64,000 nt of DNA from Streptomyces canus 299MFChir4.1 (lineage in GTDB: Bacteria > Actinomycetota > Actinomycetes > Streptomycetales > Streptomycetaceae): assembly GCF_000383615.1 (NCBI RefSeq), contig NZ_KB911582.1, positions 39,978-103,977 on the forward strand. Direction: 5' to 3'. Made by a program: the position numbers and the translations under genes. The notes below the pieces were generated by a model. The model was not told where the DNA came from. It searched no databases and saw only the letters and a list, made by a program, of their open reading frames with translations. How positions within the stretch are numbered: position 1 is the first letter of the stretch; each line of letters opens with the position of its first letter. Below are positions 8,942 through 17,063 of this stretch, one piece after another.

Positions 8942-9565
8942 ATGACCGCGCCCGTCGTCCACTCGCTGCGCGAACAGATCCGCGAGCACATCGTGGAGGG
9001 AATCGTCAGCGGGCGCTGGCAGCCGGGCGAGCGGATCGTGGAGCGTCGTATCGCGACCGAGCTGGAGGTCAGCCAGACGCCGGTGCGGGAGGCGCTGCGC
9101 GAGTTGGAGTCGCTGCGGCTGATCGAGTCGGCGCCGAACAAGGGCGTACGGGTGCGGAACCTGACGGCGGCGGACCTGGAGGAGAGCTACCCGGTCCGGG
9201 CCGGGCTCGAAGCCATCGCGGCGGAGCTGGCGGCGGAGCGGCTGGCGCAGGACTGCTCGGCGCTCGAACCGCATGTCGCCGCGCTCTACGAGGCCGACCG
9301 GGACTCCGACGGGACCGGCCAGGTGCGGCACACCGTGGGTTTCCACCGCGAGTTGGTGCGGGCGGCCGGCAACTCGGTGCTGCTGCACACCTGGGAGGGC
9401 CTGGGCATCGAGGTCTTCACGGCGCTGTCGATCCGCTGGCTGGGGACCGTCCAGCAGTCGTACGCGGAGGAGCACGAGGAGCTGGTGGCGGCCTTCAAGC
9501 GCCGGGACCCGCGGATTCCGGAGATCGTGAAGGCACATGTCCTGGGATGCGCCCCGAGGGCCTGA
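8942..9565 (+). CDS. GntR-family transcription regulator, FadR/FCD subfamily
   Basis: A 207-residue regulator. An N-terminal winged helix (about 8-70; QTPVREALRELESLRLIE is the recognition and wing region) is followed by an all-helical FCD effector domain (about 80-200). The FCD domain keeps the metal/ligand histidine positions GFHRELV and EEHEELVAAF. This subfamily usually senses small organic acids or acyl compounds. The gene sits between the E2 and aceE genes in the same direction, and a strong palindrome lies just upstream of aceE (9688-9704). Control of aceE by a pyruvate-related ligand is therefore a reasonable inference. The start is ATG with AAGGAG 6 bases upstream. Confidence 0.88.
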   Translation: MTAPVVHSLREQIREHIVEGIVSGRWQPGERIVERRIATELEVSQTPVREALRELESLRLIESAPNKGVRVRNLTAADLEESYPVRAGLEAIAAELAAERLAQDCSALEPHVAALYEADRDSDGTGQVRHTVGFHRELVRAAGNSVLLHTWEGLGIEVFTALSIRWLGTVQQSYAEEHEELVAAFKRRDPRIPEIVKAHVLGCAPRA

Positions 9566-9686
9566 CGCAGCCGAGCACACCTATGCTCACCTGCGGAAAC
9601 CCTGCGAAATCAAGGCACCCGGTGTCTCCGCCGAAGGCACCCCGTGCCTACTTTCTCGTGATCAAGAAGTTTTGCCCCTCAACCCT

Positions 9687-9716
9687 TTGATCGATCATCG
9701 ATCAGCGAGTTAGAGT
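9687..9716 (+). promoter_or_regulatory. aceE promoter with overlapping palindromic operator
   Basis: A -35 TTGATC (9687-9692) and a -10 TAGAGT (9711-9716) are separated by 18 bases. The perfect palindrome TGATCGATCATCGATCA (9688-9704; two 8-base arms around one base) covers the -35 and most of the spacer, where a repressor would block RNA polymerase. It is the most likely site for the GntR/FCD protein encoded next door. Confidence 0.65.
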
Positions 9717-9825
9717 CGCCGATGGGCCTTTACCAGGGCCCTCCGCCCTGTCCTGCCAAAGACCAAGGGCACCCCCGAAACCCTGCCTGACTGAGGGAAC
9801 CCCTTCGACTGAGGAAGGCGGCGAC

Positions 9826-12528
9826 ATGACCGACCCCCACGCCATCCAGGCCAGTGAGCTCGACCAGCTCCCCGACCGGGACCCCGAGGAGACCGCCGAA
9901 TGGCAGGCCTCCCTGGACGCGGTCGCCCAGGCGGCCGGCCCGCACCGTGCCGCGTACCTGATGCGCCGCACCCTGGAGAGGGCGGAGGGCAACGGCATCG
10001 CGCTGCCGAAGCTCCTCGAAACCGACTACGTCAACACCATCCCCACCGCCGCCGAGCCGTCCGCGCCCGGTGACGAGGAGATGGAGCGGAAGATCACCGC
10101 GTGGAACCGCTGGAACGCGGCCGCGATGGTCACCCGCGGCTCCAAATACGGCGTCGGCGGCCACATCGCCACCTTCGCCTCCGCGGCCTGGCTCTACGAG
10201 ACCGGCTTCAACCACTTCTTCAAGGGCAAGGAGGCCGACGGGTCCGGCGACCAGCTCTACATCCAGGGCCACGCCTCCCCCGGCATCTACGCCCGCGCCT
10301 TCCTCGACGGCCGGCTCGACGAGTCCCAGCTGGACAACTTCCGCCGCGAGTCGGGCGGCAACGGCCTCCCGTCGTATCCGCACCCGCGCCGCCTGCCCTG
10401 GCTGTGGGAGTTCCCGACGGTGTCGATGGGCCTCGGCCCGCTCTCCGCGATCTACCAGGCGCGCTTCAACCGCTACCTGACGGCCCGCGGCATCAAGGAC
10501 GTCTCGCAGTCCCACGTCTGGGCGTTCCTCGGCGACGGCGAGATGGACGAGCCGGAGTCCACGGCGGCACTCGCACTCGCGAGCCGCGAGGGCCTCGACA
10601 ACCTGACCTTCGTCATCAACTGCAACCTCCAGCGCCTCGACGGCCCGGTCCGCGCGAACTTCAAGATCGTGCAGGAGCTGGAGGCCCAGTTCCGCGGCGC
10701 CGGCTGGAACGTCGTCAAGTCGCTGTGGGGCAACGCCTGGGACGAGCTCTTCCAGCTCGACACCACGGGCGCGCTGGTACGACGGCTCCGCGAGGTACCG
10801 GACGCGCAGGTGCAGACGTACCAGACGCGCGACGCGGCCTACATCCGCCAGGACTTCTTCGGCAAGGACCCGGCGCTCGTCGAGATGGCGAAGCTGCTGT
10901 CCGACGACAAGATCCTCGAGTGCTTCCACCTCTCCCGCGGTGGCCACGAGGCGCGCAAGGTGTACGCCGCCTACAAGGCCGCCGTCGAGTTCAAGGGCGC
11001 GCCGACCGTGATCCTGGCCCAGACGGTCAAGGGCCACACCCTCGGCGAGGGCTTCGCGTCGAAGAACGCCAACCACCAGATGAAGAAGCTCTCGGTGGAC
11101 GAGTTCAAGACCATGCGCGACCTTCTCGAACTGCCCATCAAGGACAGCGACTTCGTCGACGGCGTGGTGCCCTACGGCCACCCGGGCGCCGACTCCCCCG
11201 AGGTGCGCTACCTCCAGGAGCGCCGCGCGGCCCTCGGCGGCCCGGCCCCGGCCCGCCGGGTGCACCCGGTGGCCCCGCTGCCCGCGCCCGCCGAGAAGGC
11301 GTTCGCCTCCTTCGACAAGGGCTCGGGCACGCAGAACGTGGCGACGACGATGGCCTTCGTCCGCCTGATCAAGGACCTGGTCCGCGACAAGGAGACCGGC
11401 AAGCGCTGGGTGCCGATCGTCCCCGACGAGGCGCGCACCTTCGGTATGGAGTCGCTGTTCCCGTCGCTCGGGATCTACTCCCCCAAGGGCCAGACGTACG
11501 AGCCGGTCGACCGCGACCAGCTGATGTACTACAAGGAGGCCAAGAACGGCCAGATCCTCAACGAGGGGATCACCGAGGCCGGCTCGATGGCCGACTTCAT
11601 CGCCGCTTCGACGTCGTACGCGACGCACGGCGAGGCGATGATCCCGTTCTACATCTTCTACTCGATGTTCGGCTGGCAGCGCACGGCCGACCAGATGTGG
11701 CAGCTCGGCGACCAGCTCGGCCGCGGCTTCCTCGTCGGCGCCACGGCGGGCCGTACGACGCTGACGGGCGAGGGCCTCCAGCACGCGGACGGTCACTCCC
11801 CGGTGATCGCGGCGACGAACCCGGCGGCACTGACGTACGACCCGGCGTTCGCCTACGAGGTCGCCACGATCGTGCGCGACGGCATCCGCCGCATGTACGG
11901 CGAGGCGGCGCCCGGCGAGGACCCGAACGTCTTCTACTACCTGACGGTCTACAACGAGCCGCTCCCGCAGCCCGCCAAGCCGTCCGGCCTCGGCATCGAC
12001 GAGGGCATCGTCAAGGGCCTGTACCGCTTCAACACGGCGGAGTCCGCGGGCCTTTCCCCGGCCGCGAACGCCCCCCGCATCCAGCTGCTGGGCTCCGGCA
12101 CGGCGATCCACTGGGCGCTGAAGGCACAGCGGATGCTGACCGAGGAGTGGGGCGTGGCGTCCGACGTGTGGTCCGCCACGTCCTGGACGGAGCTGCGCCG
12201 AGACGCGCTGGAGGCCGACGCCGGCCTGCTGCGCGGCGAGGAGCGGGTCCCGTACGTCCGTCAGGCGCTGCACGGCGCCGAGGGCCCGGTGCTCGCGGTC
12301 TCCGACTACATGCGCCAGGTCCCCGACCAGATCGCGCAGTGGGTCGAGCAGGACTGGTCCTCGCTGGGCGCGGACGGCTTCGGCCTCTCCGACACCCGCG
12401 AGGGTGCCCGCCGCCACTTCGGCGTCGACGCCGAGTCGGTCGTGGTCGCGGCCCTGGCCCAGCTGGCCCGCCGCGGCGAGGTCAAGGCGACGGCGGTGAA
12501 GGAAGCGCGCGAGAAGTACGGGCTGTAA
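9826..12528 (+). CDS. aceE: Pyruvate dehydrogenase E1 component, homodimeric type
   Basis: AceE decarboxylates pyruvate with thiamine diphosphate and reductively acetylates the lipoyl group of E2. At 900 residues it has the length of homodimeric E1 enzymes. The ThDP motif runs from GDGEMDEPES (from residue 236) to NCN (265-267), with 26 residues between them. Conserved segments follow in order: SRGGHEARKVYAAY, TVKGHTLGEGF, the pyrimidine-domain region ITEAGSMADFIAASTSYATHG, and GWQRTADQMWQLGDQ. ATG at 9826 follows GAGGAAGG. A leader of about 100 bases separates it from its own promoter, which carries a candidate operator. A strong hairpin (12552-12583) ends the transcript, so aceE is monocistronic. 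Confidence 0.96.
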   Translation: MTDPHAIQASELDQLPDRDPEETAEWQASLDAVAQAAGPHRAAYLMRRTLERAEGNGIALPKLLETDYVNTIPTAAEPSAPGDEEMERKITAWNRWNAAAMVTRGSKYGVGGHIATFASAAWLYETGFNHFFKGKEADGSGDQLYIQGHASPGIYARAFLDGRLDESQLDNFRRESGGNGLPSYPHPRRLPWLWEFPTVSMGLGPLSAIYQARFNRYLTARGIKDVSQSHVWAFLGDGEMDEPESTAALALASREGLDNLTFVINCNLQRLDGPVRANFKIVQELEAQFRGAGWNVVKSLWGNAWDELFQLDTTGALVRRLREVPDAQVQTYQTRDAAYIRQDFFGKDPALVEMAKLLSDDKILECFHLSRGGHEARKVYAAYKAAVEFKGAPTVILAQTVKGHTLGEGFASKNANHQMKKLSVDEFKTMRDLLELPIKDSDFVDGVVPYGHPGADSPEVRYLQERRAALGGPAPARRVHPVAPLPAPAEKAFASFDKGSGTQNVATTMAFVRLIKDLVRDKETGKRWVPIVPDEARTFGMESLFPSLGIYSPKGQTYEPVDRDQLMYYKEAKNGQILNEGITEAGSMADFIAASTSYATHGEAMIPFYIFYSMFGWQRTADQMWQLGDQLGRGFLVGATAGRTTLTGEGLQHADGHSPVIAATNPAALTYDPAFAYEVATIVRDGIRRMYGEAAPGEDPNVFYYLTVYNEPLPQPAKPSGLGIDEGIVKGLYRFNTAESAGLSPAANAPRIQLLGSGTAIHWALKAQRMLTEEWGVASDVWSATSWTELRRDALEADAGLLRGEERVPYVRQALHGAEGPVLAVSDYMRQVPDQIAQWVEQDWSSLGADGFGLSDTREGARRHFGVDAESVVVAALAQLARRGEVKATAVKEAREKYGL

Positions 12529-12551
12529 GCGCCCGGGCTTCGAGGATTCGA

Positions 12552-12583
12552 CGAAGGGGTACGGCTGCGGCCGTACCCCTTCG
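12552..12583. terminator. Perfect hairpin terminator after aceE
   Basis: CGAAGGGGTACGG (12552-12564) pairs perfectly with CCGTACCCCTTCG (12571-12583) over a 6-base loop, 23 bases after the aceE stop. There is no T-run, which is usual for Streptomyces. Confidence 0.88.
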
Positions 12584-12612
12584 CTGTCAGTGGGCCCCGG
12601 CATCATGGCCGT

Positions 12613-13587
12613 ATGCGTGCTGCCCGGCTCATCAAGATGGTGCTGTTGCTCCAGTCCCGGCCCTCCATGACCGCCGCCGAGCTGGCGCGGGAGCTGGAGG
12701 TGTCGGAGCGGACGGTGACGCGGGACGCGCAGGCGCTGTCGGAGGCGGGGGTCCCGGTCTACGCCGACCGGGGGCGGGCCGGCGGGTACCGGCTGATCGG
12801 CGGGTACCGGACCCGGCTGACCGGACTGGCCCGGAGCGAGGCCGAGGCGCTGTTCCTGTCCGGAGTGCCGGGAGCGCTGCGCGAGATGGGGCTGGAGGAC
12901 GCCGCCTCCGCCGCCCGGTTGAAGGTCTCGGCGGCCCTGCTGCCGTCCCTGCGGGACGCCTCCCGTACGTCGGCCCAGCGCTTCCACCTGGACGCGCCCA
13001 ACTGGTTCACCGAACCGAAGTCCCCCGAGCTGCTGCCCGCCGTCGCCGACGCCGTGTGGGACGACAGACGGGTCACCGCGCGCTACCGCGGCCGCGAGGG
13101 CGAGGTGGAGCGGGAGCTGGAGCCTTACGGGCTCGTGCTCAAGGCGGGCGTCTGGTACCTGTGCGCGCGTGTCCGGGACGGCGGTTCCTTCCGGGTGTAC
13201 CGGATCGACCGTTTCACGGCGGTGACGGCGGGCGAGGCCTGTTTCGAGCGCGACGAGGAGTTCGACCTGCCCGGCTTCTGGGCGGAGCGCGCCGAACAGT
13301 TCGCGCGCTCGATCCTGCGGGCCGAGGTCGTCGTACGGCTGTCCGGGGACGGAGCGCGACGGCTTCCGTACGTGGTCGATCCGGCCTCCGCGCGGGAGGC
13401 GCTGGCGGCCGCGGAAGCGGCCCACCAGGACGGATGGCTGACGGTGACGCTCCCCGTGGAGTCCGAACAGGTCGCCCACACCCAGCTGGCGGGGCTCGGT
13501 CCGGAGGTGGAAGTGCTGGCTCCGGAGAGTCTGCGGGCACGCTTCGCCGAGGACGCGAGACGACTGGGCCGCCTGTACGGGACATAA
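12613..13587 (+). CDS. HTH-WYL domain transcription regulator
   Basis: A 324-residue regulator. The N-terminal HTH_11/DeoR-like winged helix (about 1-60; MTAAELARELEVSERTVTRDAQAL, recognition helix at about 30-45) is followed by a linker and a WYL domain (about 140-220; TARYRGREGE, LEPYGLVLKAGVWYLCA, FRVYRIDRF). A C-terminal WCX extension (about 230-324) ends it. WYL proteins are thought to bind nucleic acid or nucleotide ligands and control stress, DNA damage or catabolic genes; the ligand and targets here are unknown. The ATG at 12613 lacks a Shine-Dalgarno, and CATCAT six bases upstream could be a weak leaderless -10. Confidence 0.88.
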   Translation: MRAARLIKMVLLLQSRPSMTAAELARELEVSERTVTRDAQALSEAGVPVYADRGRAGGYRLIGGYRTRLTGLARSEAEALFLSGVPGALREMGLEDAASAARLKVSAALLPSLRDASRTSAQRFHLDAPNWFTEPKSPELLPAVADAVWDDRRVTARYRGREGEVERELEPYGLVLKAGVWYLCARVRDGGSFRVYRIDRFTAVTAGEACFERDEEFDLPGFWAERAEQFARSILRAEVVVRLSGDGARRLPYVVDPASAREALAAAEAAHQDGWLTVTLPVESEQVAHTQLAGLGPEVEVLAPESLRARFAEDARRLGRLYGT

Positions 13588-13643
13588 CAATCCGCCGCAC
13601 TCCACGTGCGCCCCACCCTTTCAGGCCCGATGCTGGACCCGTG

Positions 13644-14162
13644 ATGGACGAGACGGAGTTCTGGGAGCTGGTGGACGCCACCCGCGAGGCCGCCGAGGGC
13701 GACCCCGAGGAGCAGGCCGACCTGCTGGTGGACCGGCTGCTCGCGCTGGACCCGGAGATGGTCCTCGACTTCGCCCGTCACTTCGAGGCGCGCTTCAACC
13801 GCGCGTACACATGGGACCTGTGGGGCGCCGCCTGCGTCCTGCTGGACGGGGCGAGCGACGACGCCTTCGACTTCTTCCGCTGCTGGCTGATCGGCCAGGG
13901 CCGCGAGGTGTACGAGGGCGGGGTGCACGACCCCGACTCGCTCGCCGACCTGCTGGCCGACTTCGACGAGGAGATCGACGGCGACGGCGAGGAACTGGGC
14001 TACGCGGCCGACGAGGCCTACGAGCAGCTCACCGGTACCGTCGCGCCCGATCTGGGCATCCCGCCCGCGGCCTCCGAGCCGCTGGGCGCGCCGGTCGACC
14101 TGGAGAGCGACCGGGTGCTGGCGGAGCGGTATCCCAAGTTGTGGGACCGCTTCAGGGGCTGA
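13644..14162 (+). CDS. DUF4240-type acidic cytosolic protein
   Basis: A 172-residue acidic protein with no signal peptide or membrane segment. MDETEFWELVDATREAA at the start and FEARFNRAYTWDLWGAACVLLDGASDDAFDFFRCWLIGQG in the middle (quoted here only as family hallmarks; key residues are the Trp, Phe and paired Cys) resemble the DUF4240 family. Members of that family have no proven function and often sit as single genes in actinobacteria. A GTG directly before the ATG (13641) is an alternative start. The gene follows the WYL regulator in the same direction after 56 bases. Confidence 0.72.
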   Translation: MDETEFWELVDATREAAEGDPEEQADLLVDRLLALDPEMVLDFARHFEARFNRAYTWDLWGAACVLLDGASDDAFDFFRCWLIGQGREVYEGGVHDPDSLADLLADFDEEIDGDGEELGYAADEAYEQLTGTVAPDLGIPPAASEPLGAPVDLESDRVLAERYPKLWDRFRG

Positions 14163-14209
14163 GCGTCCTTCAGACCCCTTGCAGGCCGTCCCTTGCAGGC
14201 CGGTCCTCG

Positions 14210-14461
14210 TCAGGCCGCCGCGTTCCGGCGGCGGGTCGTGTCCGCCGGGATGTACGCCTGCGACTGGTCGGCCTTCACCGCGTGGCGCGTCGGGGCCGCG
14301 TTGGCCTGGTCGAGCGCGGACGCGGTGCCGGCGGCCGGACCGAGGACCACGGCCGCGACGGCGCAGACGACCGCCCAGGGGCCGCGGGCGGTCCAGAGCC
14401 GGCCGCCGGCCCGCTCCGTGGCGTTCGGGGTGTTCTTGGTGCCCATGTGACTGCTGTTCAT
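14210..14461 (-). CDS. Small exported or single-pass membrane protein
   Basis: An 83-residue protein too short to stand out among the overlapping frames. ATG at 14461 is preceded by GGAGG with a 10-base gap. The first 32 residues are polar and basic. One hydrophobic segment (about 28-50, VVCAVAAVVLGPAAGTASA) follows and ends in a plausible signal-peptidase site after ASA, leaving a short basic tail. It may be a secreted peptide of about 35 residues or a membrane-anchored protein. It faces away from the FemX-like gene. The function is not recognised. Confidence 0.6.
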   Translation of the reverse strand: MNSSHMGTKNTPNATERAGGRLWTARGPWAVVCAVAAVVLGPAAGTASALDQANAAPTRHAVKADQSQAYIPADTTRRRNAAA

Positions 14462-14620
14462 TTCTTCCCCACCTCCAGTCAGTGCGTGTGCATGACGATA
14501 GGGCGGCTGTTTCGGCGTGGTCCTTGAGTCGCCTACGAGAAACCTGTGAGGGCTCGGGCTCTTGACCCCTGCCGTGACGCCCGGCGTACCGTGGCCGCCC
14601 CGAACAGGAGCACCCCGCCC

Positions 14621-15748
14621 ATGACCAGCCCGTATGTGCGCGAGATCACGCGCGAGGAACACCTCGCCCACCTGCGGCTGCATCCCGACGCGAGCCATCT
14701 CCAGATCCCCGAGTGGGCCGACGTGAAGCCCGACTGGCTGGCGGAGAGCGTCGGCTGGTTCGAGGACGGGACCAGGACCGCGACGGCCCTCGTCCTGTAC
14801 CGGCCACTGCCCGGCACCCGGCGCTGTCTCGCCTACCTCCCCGACGGACCGACGATCGACTGGCTGGGCCCGCGCCCGGAAAGCCTGCTGGATCCCCTGG
14901 TGGCCCACCTGGAGAAGCGCGGGGCGTTCTCGGTGCGGATCGGGCCGCCCGTCGTCGTCCGGCACTGGGACGCCGGGACGGTGACGGCGGGCCTCGCCGA
15001 CCCAGACGTCCACCATGTGCGCGAACTGCCCGCGGCCGGTGTCGACGGGTTCGCGCTGGACGCCGGGGAGCGGCTGCGCGGGCTCGGGTGGCGGCGGTGC
15101 GCGCAGGACGAGGACAGCGGCTTCGGCCTCGGGCAACCGCGGTACGGCTGTCACATCCCGCTGGCGGGCCGCTCGGTGGACGAGCTGCGCGCGGCCCTCG
15201 CGCCGCACTTCGAGCAGTCCCTGCGCACGGCCGAGTCGGCGGGCGTCCGGGTCTCCTGGGGTACGGCCGCCGATCTGCCCGACTTCTACCGCCTCTACTC
15301 CGCCACCGCGGCCCGCGACGGTTTCCGGGTCCGGCCCCCGGCCTACTTCCGGCGCATGTGGGAGGCCCTGAACGCGGAGGACTCCGACCGGCTGCGGCTC
15401 TATCTCGCCGAGCACGACGGCGAGGTGCTCTCCGCCGCGCTGATGATCAACGTCGGCTCCCGGGTCTGGCACTCCTACGCCGGGTCGGGTCGCCGGGGGC
15501 GGGAACTGCGGCCCAGCAGCGCGCTGCTGTGGCGGATGCTGTGCGATGCGCGAGCGGCCGGCGCCGCGACGTACGACCTGCGTGCGGTCACTCCCTCCCT
15601 CGGCGAGGACCGGCTGCTGGGCCGGCTCCACTTCAAGACGGGGGCGGGGGGCCGGGTCGTGGAGTATCTCGGCGAGTGGGAACGGCCGGTGGGGCTCCAG
15701 GGGCGGGTGCTGCAGCGGGCGTTGGGGGTGTATCTCGGGCGCAGGTGA
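14621..15748 (+). CDS. FemX/FemAB-family peptidyltransferase
   Basis: A 375-residue member of the FemABX family, which uses aminoacyl-tRNA to add amino acids to the peptide side chain of lipid II. The two-lobed GNAT-like arrangement is visible: HLQIPEWADVKPDWLAESVGW and the LPDGPTIDWL region in lobe 1, and RLYLAEHDGEVLSAALMINVGSRVWHSYAGSGR followed by LRPSSALLWRMLCDA in lobe 2. FHFKTGAGG-like RLHFKTGAGG and VEYLGEWE close the domain. In Streptomyces one such enzyme (FemX) adds the first glycine of the peptidoglycan bridge. Whether this copy does so or acts elsewhere cannot be told. Other envelope genes (amidase, MarP-like protease) follow directly. Confidence 0.82.
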   Translation: MTSPYVREITREEHLAHLRLHPDASHLQIPEWADVKPDWLAESVGWFEDGTRTATALVLYRPLPGTRRCLAYLPDGPTIDWLGPRPESLLDPLVAHLEKRGAFSVRIGPPVVVRHWDAGTVTAGLADPDVHHVRELPAAGVDGFALDAGERLRGLGWRRCAQDEDSGFGLGQPRYGCHIPLAGRSVDELRAALAPHFEQSLRTAESAGVRVSWGTAADLPDFYRLYSATAARDGFRVRPPAYFRRMWEALNAEDSDRLRLYLAEHDGEVLSAALMINVGSRVWHSYAGSGRRGRELRPSSALLWRMLCDARAAGAATYDLRAVTPSLGEDRLLGRLHFKTGAGGRVVEYLGEWERPVGLQGRVLQRALGVYLGRR

Positions 15749-15768
15749 CGCGTCCGGTGCTCGTCGGG

Positions 15769-16872
15769 TCATGTCCTGCCCTGGAGGTGGGCCGCCTTCT
15801 GTCTGATCTGCGGCAGCAGGGCGCGCAGGGCGGCACCGGGGCAGGTCGTCATGTAGGCGTCGCCGTGGGCCGCGAGGGCGGGCAGCGCCGCGGTGGTGCC
15901 GTCGGCGTAGCGGCTGAGGCTGTTGCTGGAGGTGAGGCGGACGGTGCTGCGCGGGTCGACGCCGGCGAGGCCGAGTTTCCAGGCCACCAGGGCGGCGATC
16001 GCGTCGGTCATCGCCCGCGGGACGCGGACGCCCGCGGTGAAGGTGCCGAGGGCGGCGATGCCCGCGGTGCGGTGGTTGAAGCCCAGGGTGTGGGCGCCGG
16101 TGACGGGGCGGTCGACGCCGCCCGCCCGGCCCTCGTAGATGGTGCCGCAGCGGTCGACGAGGAAGTTGTAGCCGATGTCGTCCCAGTTCCGGGCGCCTGT
16201 CTGGCCGGCGGCGAGGTAGCGGATGATGCGGGGGGCGTCGGCGCAGGCGTAGTCGTTGGGCGAGTCGGTGTGGTGCACGAAGACCGCGAGCACCTTGTCG
16301 TCGTAACTGGGGGGCGGCGGGGTACGGGCGGTGGAATTCTCCTCCCCGCCGACGGCCCACACCGACCTCGGCACGATGTGCGGCCTGACGGCCCCCCGCG
16401 AAACGACCCCGGGCCGTGCCAACGCGGCGCCCCCGGCACCCCCGGCGTCCACCGCCCGCTCGATCCCACTGACACACAGCACAAGCCCGAGAACAACAGC
16501 GAGCCCGGGAACACAGGCCAGCGGAAGGGAAAGGGCGCGGGGGGTACGGCGTGGTGGCGGAGCCCCCTCCCCTCCAGCAGCGGCAGGCTCGGCAGACGTC
16601 GCCGGAGCGACAGGATCCGCAGGCCCGGCAGAAGGCACGGACCCGCCAGGAGCCCCCTCCTCGACAGCCGCAGAGCCCGATGAGCTGACCGTGCCGGTAT
16701 CCGGCTCGCGGGTCGCAGGTGCCGCAGGGGCGGCCGGGGCAGGTCGGGCGAGGGGCGGTCGCTTGCCGTGGCTGCGGGGGAGTCGGTTTCGCAGCGCGAG
16801 CCGGATTCGGCTCGCGGGGCGTATTCGGGCCGGCCGCTGCCTTCGCATCCCCCGGGCTCTTCGGACACGCAT
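15769..16872 (-). CDS. Membrane-anchored PGRP-type N-acetylmuramoyl-L-alanine amidase
   Basis: A 367-residue zinc amidase of the peptidoglycan-recognition-protein family. It cleaves the lactyl-amide bond between muramic acid and the stem peptide outside the cell. A long basic and Ala/Pro-rich N-terminus of about 120 residues leads to a single membrane helix (PLACVPGLAVVLGLVLCVSG). The outer domain has VHHTDSP (His200/201, zinc ligand region), GYNFLVDRCGTIYEGRAGG, GAHTLGFNHRTAGIAALGTF and TTCPGAALRALLP with the second metal-ligand region and Cys344. It is therefore tethered to the membrane rather than released. ATG at 16872 has no ribosome binding site and is immediately preceded by a GTCCCA-N3-TGGGAC hairpin. 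Divergent from the MarP-like gene. Confidence 0.85.
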   Translation of the reverse strand: MRVRRARGMRRQRPARIRPASRIRLALRNRLPRSHGKRPPLARPAPAAPAAPATREPDTGTVSSSGSAAVEEGAPGGSVPSAGPADPVAPATSAEPAAAGGEGAPPPRRTPRALSLPLACVPGLAVVLGLVLCVSGIERAVDAGGAGGAALARPGVVSRGAVRPHIVPRSVWAVGGEENSTARTPPPPSYDDKVLAVFVHHTDSPNDYACADAPRIIRYLAAGQTGARNWDDIGYNFLVDRCGTIYEGRAGGVDRPVTGAHTLGFNHRTAGIAALGTFTAGVRVPRAMTDAIAALVAWKLGLAGVDPRSTVRLTSSNSLSRYADGTTAALPALAAHGDAYMTTCPGAALRALLPQIRQKAAHLQGRT

Positions 16873-17063
16873 GGTCCCACTGTGGGACGGATCCGCTCCG
16901 CCCGCGATGTGTGCTGTGCCACCCGGTGGAACCATCGTCCTGGTCCGCGACGTTTTTCCAGGTGCACGCACGCGTGGCCGGTTCCCGGTGCCACGCGTGC
17001 GCGTAGCTGATCACTGGACGCCTCGCCTGCGTACTGAAGGTTCCGAGAGAGAAGGGCGGCTCC

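Noticed and set aside
9730..13605. A 1291-codon open frame antisense to aceE
   Set aside because: High-GC shadow. It overlaps a clear AceE and a WYL regulator, shows no family motifs and lacks third-position bias in its own frame.
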